Assembly (NCBI GenBank): GCA_023421135.1
Contig: JAEZUG010000020.1
Span: 1 to 10,458 of the forward strand
Source: Candidatus Cloacimonadota bacterium
Lineage (GTDB): Bacteria > Cloacimonadota > Cloacimonadia > Cloacimonadales > Cloacimonadaceae
Direction: 5' to 3'
DNA length: 10,458 bases
Part shown: positions 6,467 through 10,458 of the stretch, one piece after another
Layout: every line of letters starts with the position of its first letter
How positions within the stretch are numbered: position 1 is the stretch's first letter
Notes under the pieces: model-generated
What the model saw: only the letters and a program-made list of their open reading frames with translations
What the model was told of the DNA's origin: nothing
Database searches by the model: none
Program-made: the position numbers and the translations under genes

Positions 6467-7324
6467 ATGAGTACTAAGGCCAATGTAGAAAGAGCGCTGC
6501 TCTATATCGAGCAGAATCTCTCTTCCAGGATCACCCTGGAGGATATCGCCGATGCGGCAAACTATTCCCAATGGTATTTTCATCGTTTATTCAGAGTTCT
6601 AACCGGTTACTGCGTAAACGACTATCTGCGAAAGAGAAGGCTGAGCGAAGCATCCCATGCCCTGCTCTATACCTCCAAACCTATACGCCAGATAGCCTCG
6701 GAATACCAATTCGAATCTCAGGAAGCCTTCACCCGCTCATTCAGTTCTGTCACCCAGCTTAGCCCGGGCAGGTTTAGAAAACAGATTGCTCCGCTGCTGA
6801 AATTCCCGGCTCTTAGCCTGGACAACAGCTACAAACACTTAAGAACAGGAGTAAAACACATGAAACCTCAGTTTACCAAGAAAGCTGCCTTCAACGTGAT
6901 CGGCGTCTTCTGCCGTGCCAATCCATCTGAATCTCTGCACAAGCTCTGGAACGATTTCGGCGCCCGGGTGCAGGAAATCCCCAACGTCTCTGATCCCCAC
7001 AAAGCCTATCAGGTCTGCGTAATGAAGGATTCCGATCCTGAGGCCGAGATCTTCACCTTTATTGCCGGAATGGAAGTAAGCGAGATCTCCCAGGTGCCCG
7101 ACGGCATGATGGCTCACTCTGTACCGGATGCCCATTATGCCGTCTTTGAACACCACGGCCTCCTGGATACACTTCACAAGACCTACGAGTATATCTATGC
7201 CGTTTGGCTGCCCGAAAGCGGTTACGAGATGGCGGATACAGACTCTCTGGAGGTCTATGACGAACGCTTCAAGGTCGGAAGCCCGGACTCTGTCTATGAA
7301 ATCTGGGTGCCTTTGAAGAAATAA
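6467..7324 (+). CDS. AraC-family transcriptional regulator with GyrI-like effector-binding domain
   Basis: 285 residues. The N-terminal DNA-binding domain (about 4-106) has both AraC helix-turn-helix units. The first is T-L-E-D-I-A-D-A-A-N-Y-S-x-W-Y-F-H-R-L-F-R (23-43), and the second is P-I-R-Q-I-A-S-E-Y-Q-F-E-S-Q-E-A-F-T-R-S-F (72-92), followed by the conserved S-P-G-R-F-R (99-104). A linker then leads to a Rob-type GyrI-like/AraC_E_bind domain (about 131-284), which ends in the characteristic Y-E-I-W-V-P-L-K-K. This order, with DNA-binding domain first and effector domain last, is that of E. coli Rob-like regulators, which respond to hydrophobic or toxic small molecules. Start ATG 6467 has GGAG at 6458-6461. 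An in-frame ATG at 6860 (residue 132) has its own AGGAG, so the effector domain might also be made separately. The closest downstream candidate target is the VOC fusion gene, which has its own promoter. Confidence 0.93.
   Translation: MSTKANVERALLYIEQNLSSRITLEDIADAANYSQWYFHRLFRVLTGYCVNDYLRKRRLSEASHALLYTSKPIRQIASEYQFESQEAFTRSFSSVTQLSPGRFRKQIAPLLKFPALSLDNSYKHLRTGVKHMKPQFTKKAAFNVIGVFCRANPSESLHKLWNDFGARVQEIPNVSDPHKAYQVCVMKDSDPEAEIFTFIAGMEVSEISQVPDGMMAHSVPDAHYAVFEHHGLLDTLHKTYEYIYAVWLPESGYEMADTDSLEVYDERFKVGSPDSVYEIWVPLKK
6847..6862 (+). promoter_or_regulatory. Possible internal ribosome binding site and start at a domain boundary
   Basis: AGGAG (6847-6851) is followed after 8 nt by ATG 6860, in frame with the AraC-type gene and exactly where the GyrI-like domain begins (M132). 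Translation from here would give a 154-residue stand-alone effector domain ending at 7324. The sequence GGAGTAAAA occurs before both this ATG and the gene's true start at 6467. Use of this start is an inference. Confidence 0.4.
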
Positions 7325-7341
7325 CTCAATCAATAATGTGT

Positions 7342-7375
7342 GGCGGAGCTTCCCGAAGTTCCGCCCATTTCTTTG
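7342..7375 (+). terminator. Intrinsic terminator after the AraC-family gene
   Basis: A 10-bp stem pairs GGCGGAGCTT (7342-7351) with AAGTTCCGCC (7356-7365), with one G-U pair and a CCCG loop. A moderately T-rich stretch (ATTTCTTTG) follows. It begins 17 nt after the stop codon. The stem is strong, but the T-tract is interrupted. Confidence 0.7.
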
Positions 7376-7385
7376 TCTATAGTGG

Positions 7386-7404
7386 AAGCGACATCCTGTC
7401 GCTT
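7386..7404. repeat. Short perfect palindrome, REP-like
   Basis: AAGCGACA (7386-7393) and TGTCGCTT (7397-7404) form a perfect 8-bp stem around TCC. The flanking GG (7384-7385) and CC (7406-7407) could extend it with one bulged T. It is followed by CCCCT and not by a T-run, so it is not a second terminator. It could be one copy of a dispersed intergenic palindrome, which only a genome-wide search would show. Confidence 0.45.
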
Positions 7405-7427
7405 TCCCCTTCCTCTCTCCTTTGCTT

Positions 7428-7478
7428 CTTTAGTGATGCCTTAACGACTCTTTAGCGATCCTTTAGCGAAAGCTAAGG
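7428..7478 (+). repeat. Four degenerate CTTTAGCGA repeats ending in a GAAA-loop hairpin
   Basis: Units start near 7428 (CTTTAGTGAT), 7440 (CTTAACGACT), 7450 (CTTTAGCGAT) and 7461 (CTTTAGCGAA), spaced 10-12 nt, about one helical turn. The last unit folds: CTTTAGC (7461-7467) pairs with GCTAAGG (7472-7478, one G-U) around the tetraloop GAAA. Function unknown. Clustered protein-binding sites or decayed sequence are both possible. Confidence 0.4.
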
Positions 7479-7596
7479 AAAGGCTTATCCTGTACTAAGT
7501 TATCAGTAATCAGTTTAGTGAGTGTGCCATCTGCTTGCCTTGAATCTTGTTATGCGAAGATGTACCCAGGAACGGCTGAGGCTCTCAATTCAGCTC

Positions 7597-7617
7597 TTGG
7601 AACCCAGGCACTTCCAA
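7597..7617. promoter_or_regulatory. Dyad overlapping the promoter, possible operator
   Basis: TTGGAA (7597-7602) and TTCCAA (7612-7617) form a perfect hexamer inverted repeat with a 9-nt gap, covering the -35 box and most of the spacer. A regulator bound here would be expected to affect RNA polymerase. Separately, ACCCAGGnAC occurs directly repeated at 7564-7573 and 7602-7611, a layout more like AraC-family sites. Both are inferences from position. Confidence 0.35.
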
Positions 7618-7625
7618 AGTATAAT
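7597..7625 (+). promoter_or_regulatory. Sigma-70-type promoter of the VOC-VOC-DUF899 gene
   Basis: The -35 box TTGGAA (7597-7602), a 17-nt spacer and a perfect -10 box TATAAT (7620-7625) predict transcription from about 7632, some 30 nt before the start codon at 7663. Spacing and the -10 box are ideal. The -35 box matches four of six consensus bases. Confidence 0.7.
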
Positions 7626-7662
7626 GTCTTCATAAGCAGACAATCTGACAATTGGAGATAAA

Positions 7663-9018
7663 ATGAACAGACCTCTCTTTTTTCAGCTTCCATCGGACAA
7701 TCCGCAAGCCTTGGCGCAGTTCTACTCCACGCTCTTTGGTTGGACAACCGCTCCACTCAAAGGGATGGAGGACTTATGGGTGTTACTAACAGGCGCAATG
7801 GACGAGCCCGGCTTGCAGGGCTTGGTGATGGGGCGGCACATGGATAGCGCCGTCAATATCGTAGTTGTTGATGATCTGGATGCGCGGCTTGCCTTGGTTA
7901 TAGAACACGGCGGCCAGATCACGACTTCCAGAATGGACGTTCCTGGCCAGGGCAGCTTTGCCTGGATCAAAGATATAGACGGCAACTATCTCACCTTGAT
8001 GCAAGCCGGGGCGGAACTGGGCAAGGTCTTGCTGGAATCCGTTTCTGAAGGACTTCCTCTGGACTCGGCAGGTCGCCCGGTACATTTTGAAATACCCGCC
8101 TCAGACATGGCAAAGTCTGCAGAGTTTTATTCCAAGGTGCTGGGTTGGAAAGCTCAAGTGTGGGAGGGTGGCATTCCCTATACGTTCCTAATGACAGGCT
8201 CAGATCCTGCTTCTGGTATAGATGGGGCTATCATGCCAAAACAGGGAGCTGATACCGTTACATCCAATGTGATCAGCACTACCAATATCGATCTGTATCT
8301 GGAAAAAGCAGTGCATCTGGGCGCCAAGATATTGATGCCCAAGGAGATGATTCCAGGGGTTGGACTCTTTGCCTATCTACAGGATCCGGACGGCAATCTC
8401 TTTGGTTTGATGCAATTTAATACACAGGGCCAACAAGCCCCTGCTGAACCTCAACCACTGGATAAACGGGTGATGGAGCTGTATCAGGAGATAGTAGAGC
8501 GCAAGAACGAGATGTATGAGCTCTTGAGAACAGCAAGACCGTTTGAGATTCAGAACTACCAGCTTCTGCGCAGAGATGGCTCACAAACCGATCTTTTAAA
8601 GCTCTTTGGAGATCATGACGAGATGATCCTGATCCACAATATGGGCTCTTCCTGTCCCTACTGCACATTGTGGGCAGATGGCTTCAACGGCATCCTGCCG
8701 CATCTGCTTAGCCGGGCGGCCTTTGTCGTCTCAAGTCCGGATGAGGTTTCTGTGATGAATGCCTTTGCAACAGAGCGGAACTGGAGCTTTGAGATAGTCT
8801 CAACCCGGGCTTCTACTCTTAAGAAAGACCTCGGCTTTGAGCTGGAGGATGGCAGCTTCTATCCCGGAATCTCAATTCTGACCAAAGGAGAGGAGGGTGA
8901 GATTCTGCATCACGGGAAGACCTATTTAGGCCCAGGCGATGATTTCTGCTCTTTGTGGTATCTATTTGACATGCTTCCCCGCCAGAATCCGGACTGGTCA
9001 CCCCATTTCCATTATTGA
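7663..9018 (+). CDS. VOC-VOC-DUF899 fusion: two glyoxalase-fold domains plus thioredoxin-like domain
   Basis: 451 residues in three parts. Domain 1 (about 1-117) and domain 2 (about 137-252) are VOC domains of the 'predicted enzyme related to lactoylglutathione lyase' kind. Each begins with a strand followed by a D/N-x-x-x-x-x-x-F-Y-x-x-x-x-G-W motif and ends in D-x-D-G-N-x-x-x-L-M-Q. Domain 2 keeps the first-strand His (P139-V-H141-F-E) that binds metal in related enzymes. Domain 1 has Phe at the matching place (F6), so it may be non-catalytic. A helical linker (about 255-300) leads to a DUF899-type thioredoxin-like domain (about 300-451). This domain contains N-M-G-S-S-C331-P-Y-C334 followed by W-A-D-G-F-N-G, an F-V-V-S-S-P-D-E strand and a W-S-F-E-I-V-S-T segment. 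CPYC is the redox motif found in glutaredoxins. Start ATG 7663 has GGAG at 7654-7657. A detoxifying or redox role towards a reactive small molecule is plausible, but the substrate is unknown. Confidence 0.88.
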   Translation: MNRPLFFQLPSDNPQALAQFYSTLFGWTTAPLKGMEDLWVLLTGAMDEPGLQGLVMGRHMDSAVNIVVVDDLDARLALVIEHGGQITTSRMDVPGQGSFAWIKDIDGNYLTLMQAGAELGKVLLESVSEGLPLDSAGRPVHFEIPASDMAKSAEFYSKVLGWKAQVWEGGIPYTFLMTGSDPASGIDGAIMPKQGADTVTSNVISTTNIDLYLEKAVHLGAKILMPKEMIPGVGLFAYLQDPDGNLFGLMQFNTQGQQAPAEPQPLDKRVMELYQEIVERKNEMYELLRTARPFEIQNYQLLRRDGSQTDLLKLFGDHDEMILIHNMGSSCPYCTLWADGFNGILPHLLSRAAFVVSSPDEVSVMNAFATERNWSFEIVSTRASTLKKDLGFELEDGSFYPGISILTKGEEGEILHHGKTYLGPGDDFCSLWYLFDMLPRQNPDWSPHFHY

Positions 9019-9053
9019 AAGGGCAGAAGCTCAAGATAAGGCTTGACGAAAAA

Positions 9054-9080
9054 TAAGCACTCAGAATTAGTGTTTGCTAA
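9054..9080. promoter_or_regulatory. CIRCE element (HrcA operator) upstream of groES
   Basis: TAAGCACTC (9054-9062), nine spacer bases, then GTTTGCTAA (9072-9080). The CIRCE consensus is TTAGCACTC-N9-GAGTGCTAA. The left arm matches 8 of 9 bases, the right arm 7 of 9, and the spacer length is exactly nine. It lies about 60 nt before a groES start codon, where CIRCE is expected, and overlaps the -35 region. HrcA bound here would repress groES-trxA until heat or misfolding stress. Confidence 0.82.
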
Positions 9081-9102
9081 GAAATCGGTTTCCGATTATA
9101 CT
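9074..9102 (+). promoter_or_regulatory. Candidate promoter of the groES-trxA operon
   Basis: TTGCTA (9074-9079) and TATACT (9097-9102) are separated by 17 nt. They match four and five of six consensus bases. The -35 box lies within the right arm of the CIRCE element, so repressor and polymerase would compete. Another -35-like box, TTGACG (9043-9048), lies upstream but lacks a good -10 partner. Confidence 0.55.
9083..9097. repeat. 15-bp palindrome within the groES promoter spacer
   Basis: AATCGG (9083-9088), TTT, CCGATT (9092-9097): a perfect 6-bp inverted repeat lying between the -35 and -10 boxes and next to the CIRCE element. It could be a second operator. It could also be chance, as it is short. 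Confidence 0.35.
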
Positions 9103-9141
9103 AAGAATACAAGATCATAAATTTAACATGGAGGTTACAAG

Positions 9142-9414
9142 ATGAAACTTAGACCTATCGAAGATCATGTGGTGGTTAAACTTAACCGCAGCACAGAAGA
9201 AAGAATGGTGGGAGGGATCATAATTCCCGATACCGCCAAAGAGAAACCTCAAATGGCAGAAGTTGTGGCTGTTGGTACCGATGAGGACCTGCAGAAGATA
9301 GTCAAAGTGGGCGATACCGTGCTTTATGGCAAGTATGCCGGAACAGAGATTGAGATCGAAAGCGAAAAGTACCTCATTCTCTCCAAGAGCGATATTCTCG
9401 CTATTGTTGAGTAA
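9142..9414 (+). CDS. groES: Co-chaperonin GroES (Hsp10)
   Basis: 90 residues, slightly shorter than E. coli GroES (97). It opens M-K-L-R-P-I-E-D-H-V-V-V, the standard first strand. The mobile loop that binds GroEL is at about 17-35 and contains the conserved G-G-I-I-I-P-D-T-A-K-E-K-P. The later V-x-V-G-D-T-V-L-Y-G-K-Y-A-G-T-E block and the closing D-I-L-A-I-V-E are also typical. The seven-subunit ring caps the GroEL cavity in the cytoplasm during protein folding. GGAGG (9130-9134) sits 7 nt before ATG 9142. The ATG at 9128 is out of frame and overlaps this site. The gene is preceded by a CIRCE element and followed after 5 nt by a thioredoxin gene. groEL, its usual partner, is not adjacent. 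Confidence 0.97.
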   Translation: MKLRPIEDHVVVKLNRSTEERMVGGIIIPDTAKEKPQMAEVVAVGTDEDLQKIVKVGDTVLYGKYAGTEIEIESEKYLILSKSDILAIVE

Positions 9415-9419
9415 GAGTT

Positions 9420-9731
9420 ATGGCCAGCATGGTAAATAGCCAGAGCTTTGAAGCCGAAGTTCTGCAAGCCGATCTCCCTGTGTTGGTAGATTTCTGGGCT
9501 CCCTGGTGCGGACCCTGCAAAGCCCTCAATCCCATTTTGGAAAAAGTGGAAGCTGAGGTAGCGGGACGCGTCAAGATCGTCAAGGTCAATATCGATGAAT
9601 CCCCGGATATCTCAACCCGCTATTCGATCATGTCGATCCCCACTCTCCTGGTCTTCAAGAACGGTGAAGTGGTGAATCAACTGGTCGGACTGGTTCAAAA
9701 AGATAAGATTATGGAGAAGCTGGGACTCTAA
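9420..9731 (+). CDS. trxA: Thioredoxin
   Basis: 103 residues, close to the 105-109 usual for thioredoxin. The active site W29-C30-G31-P32-C33-K34 is in the canonical context V-D-F-W-A-P. The cis-proline P74 (S-I-P-T-L-L-V-F-K-N-G) and buried D24 are present, and the alternating beta-alpha pattern is complete. It has no signal peptide, so it should be a cytoplasmic disulfide reductant recycled by thioredoxin reductase, which is not in the window. ATG 9420 begins 5 nt after the groES stop with only a weak GAG-rich ribosome site, so it is probably translated by coupling. M4 (ATG 9429) is a possible alternative start. Co-transcription places it under the CIRCE/HrcA control of groES, linking protein folding with thiol redox maintenance. 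A strong terminator follows at once. Confidence 0.95.
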   Translation: MASMVNSQSFEAEVLQADLPVLVDFWAPWCGPCKALNPILEKVEAEVAGRVKIVKVNIDESPDISTRYSIMSIPTLLVFKNGEVVNQLVGLVQKDKIMEKLGL

Positions 9732-9751
9732 TCCCTTTCTCCGTCAATTAG

Positions 9752-9788
9752 CAAATAGCTCTCCCTTTGTGGAGAGCTATTTGTTTTC
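9752..9788 (+). terminator. Strong intrinsic terminator after trxA
   Basis: A perfect 13-bp stem pairs CAAATAGCTCTCC (9752-9764) with GGAGAGCTATTTG (9771-9783) around a 6-nt loop, followed at once by TTTT. It starts 20 nt after the trxA stop and closes the groES-trxA transcript before the rRNA operon. Confidence 0.92.
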
Positions 9789-10084
9789 CATTCTCTTGTC
9801 GTAAGACTCCTCAGATTTCTGGTAGCATGCGTCATTATTCTTCCAGCTCAGCGCATCGTCATTCCCGCGCAGGGATGACATAATGTTAACATTGGGAGAT
9901 GATGGGTATACTCAACACATCACCACAACCTCACAGGAAAATGGTTTTTGTCATCGATCTTTTTATCTCCAACCCTGGCTAGCTTATGTCTGGGTAAAAA
10001 AAGTTATGCTTTCATATCGCTGCAGTTGATAGACAGATAGCTGCTAGTGTTGTCAGCCTCACGAAGAATGTTAGAAAAAACTTA
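9789..10084. other. Gene-free region upstream of the rRNA promoter
   Basis: No credible reading frame or tRNA is seen on either strand. It contains a REP-like palindrome (9858-9879), a direct repeat CGTCATT (9830-9836 and 9857-9863), and increasing A/T content with A-tracts towards 10084 (for example 9996-10002 and 10074-10080). Such A-tracts are in the place expected of an UP element or Fis-like activation region for an rRNA promoter. Confidence 0.5.
9858..9879. repeat. REP-like intergenic palindrome
   Basis: GTCATTCCC (9858-9866) can pair with GGGATGAC (9872-9879), with one bulged T, around GCGCA. Palindromes beginning GTCATTCCCGCG are common as dispersed intergenic repeats in many Gram-negative genomes. 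No T-run follows, so it is not a terminator. Copy number in this genome is unknown. Confidence 0.5.
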
Positions 10085-10115
10085 TTGACAAAAAAACAGG
10101 CTTTCGGAATATGGC
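10085..10115 (+). promoter_or_regulatory. rRNA operon promoter
   Basis: A perfect -35 box TTGACA (10085-10090) is preceded by an A-tract that may act as an UP element. The -10 box is unclear. AATATG at 10108-10113 gives a 17-nt spacer, while TATGGC at 10110-10115 fits TATAAT less well in spacing (19 nt). The position, about 155 nt before the 16S gene and the only consensus -35 in the region, supports the call. Confidence 0.6.
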
Positions 10116-10165
10116 TAAACGTTCGCTTGAACATAGCAATTTTCAGGTGAACCCAGATCTTTAAA
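10114..10165 (+). promoter_or_regulatory. rRNA leader with boxB/boxA-like antitermination elements
   Basis: GTTC-GCTT-GAAC (10121-10132) is a small hairpin that GCTA (10114-10117) and TAGC (10134-10137) could extend. Some 20 nt further, AGATCTTTAAA (10155-10165) shares CTTTAA with the boxA core TGCTCTTTAA. The order hairpin then boxA matches the leader of E. coli rrn operons, where Nus factors bind to prevent early termination. The assignment is by analogy. Confidence 0.45.
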
Positions 10166-10245
10166 TCAGTTTATAGAGTGGAAATGCAAAGAAAAGAGCG
10201 AGTCCAAATCAATTCAGAAATGATTCGATATCATTATAAAGATTA

Positions 10246-10458
10246 ATGATGGAGAGTTTGATCCTGGCTCAGGACGAACGCTGGCGGCGTGGATTAGGCA
10301 TGCAAGTCGAACGGTAGAGATCTTTCGGGATCTTGAGAGTGGCGAACGGGTGAGTAACGCGTAGGTTATCTACCCTCAAATTGGGGACAACCCAGGGAAA
10401 CTTGGGCTAATACCGAATGAGAGCATCTTCGGATGTTTAAAAGATGGCAGTAATGCTG
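10246..10458 (+). rRNA. 16S ribosomal RNA, 5' part
   Basis: The universal 5' sequence AGAGTTTGATCCTGGCTCAG (10253-10272) corresponds to E. coli positions 8-27, so the mature 5' end should be near 10246. It continues with the conserved GACGAACGCTGGCGGCG, the GCATGCAAGTCGAACGG block, a short V1 helix (AGATC-TTTCGG-GATCT), GGCGAACGGGTGAGTAACG and GGGAAACTTGGGCTAATACCG, all standard bacterial helices in order. The gene runs off the window at about E. coli position 210. It is transcribed in the same direction as every protein gene in the window. The GTGGATTAGGCATGCAAGTC variant is unlike Proteobacteria or Firmicutes and would fit Cloacimonadota, tentatively. Confidence 0.97.

Larger units (their letters stand above)
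7325..7662. other. Gene-free spacer with terminator, hairpins and promoter
   Basis: No supported reading frame lies here. From left to right it holds an intrinsic-terminator-like hairpin (7342-7365), a short perfect palindrome (7386-7404), a nearly pure pyrimidine tract (7402-7423), a cluster of CTTTAGCGA-like repeats ending in a GAAA-loop hairpin (7428-7478), and the promoter of the following gene (7597-7625). Part 7480-7595 shows no clear structure apart from one copy of a short direct repeat (ACCCAGG at 7564-7570). Confidence 0.6.

Noticed and set aside
7550..7756. Antisense open frame of 68 codons over the VOC gene promoter
   Set aside because: It crosses the promoter and the start of a well-supported gene, and has no motif or ribosome site.
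9020..9045. Possible terminator after the VOC fusion gene
   Set aside because: Only AAGC/GCTT pairing is visible and there is no T-tract. I see no convincing terminator there.
9128..9130. ATG upstream of groES as an alternative start
   Set aside because: It is out of frame with groES and overlaps the GGAGG ribosome binding site.
9884..9912. TATACT at 9907 as an additional rRNA promoter -10 box
   Set aside because: There is no acceptable -35 at 16-18 nt. TTAACA at 9886 gives only a 15-nt spacer.
9789..10245. tRNA gene or CRISPR array in the long gene-free region
   Set aside because: No cloverleaf with a TTCGA-type T arm and no regularly spaced identical repeats could be found.

Overview
The window looks like chromosomal DNA of a Gram-negative (diderm) bacterium. 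The evidence is a signal-peptide-bearing beta-barrel-like protein next to a LolA-like periplasmic carrier, plus the 5' end of a bacterial 16S rRNA gene at the right edge. The 16S opening and the general gene content would fit Cloacimonadota (WWE1) or a relative, but about 210 bases of 16S read by eye cannot settle this. All supported genes lie on the + strand, and no transposase, integrase, tRNA or CRISPR array is visible.

Region 1 (1-6365) is a tightly packed operon whose promoter lies left of the window. In order it encodes the C-terminus of an unrecognised protein, a putative outer-membrane beta-barrel protein, a LolD/MacB-type ABC ATPase, two different FtsX/MacB-type permeases, a LolA-like outer-membrane lipoprotein-sorting protein, and an HI0933/BaiN-family flavoprotein. 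Junctions overlap by 47, 20, 4 and 4 nt or are separated by 16 and 9 nt. The first six genes together suggest an inner membrane-periplasm-outer membrane transport route for a lipoprotein or lipid. The substrate is unknown.

Region 2 (6366-9018) holds an AraC-type regulator with a GyrI-like effector domain, a terminator, a 338-nt spacer with several small hairpins, a well-formed promoter with an overlapping dyad, and an unusual three-part protein made of two VOC (glyoxalase-fold) domains fused to a DUF899 thioredoxin-like domain with a CPYC motif. The regulator has a Shine-Dalgarno-supported in-frame ATG exactly at its domain boundary.

Region 3 (9019-9788) is a stress/redox pair: groES and a thioredoxin gene five bases apart. 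Upstream is a recognisable CIRCE element, the HrcA operator, and downstream is a strong intrinsic terminator. There is no groEL beside groES.

Region 4 (9789-10458) is a roughly 460-nt gene-free stretch. It carries a REP-like palindrome, an rRNA promoter with a perfect TTGACA -35 box, leader elements resembling boxB/boxA antitermination signals, and the start of the 16S rRNA gene, which runs off the window.
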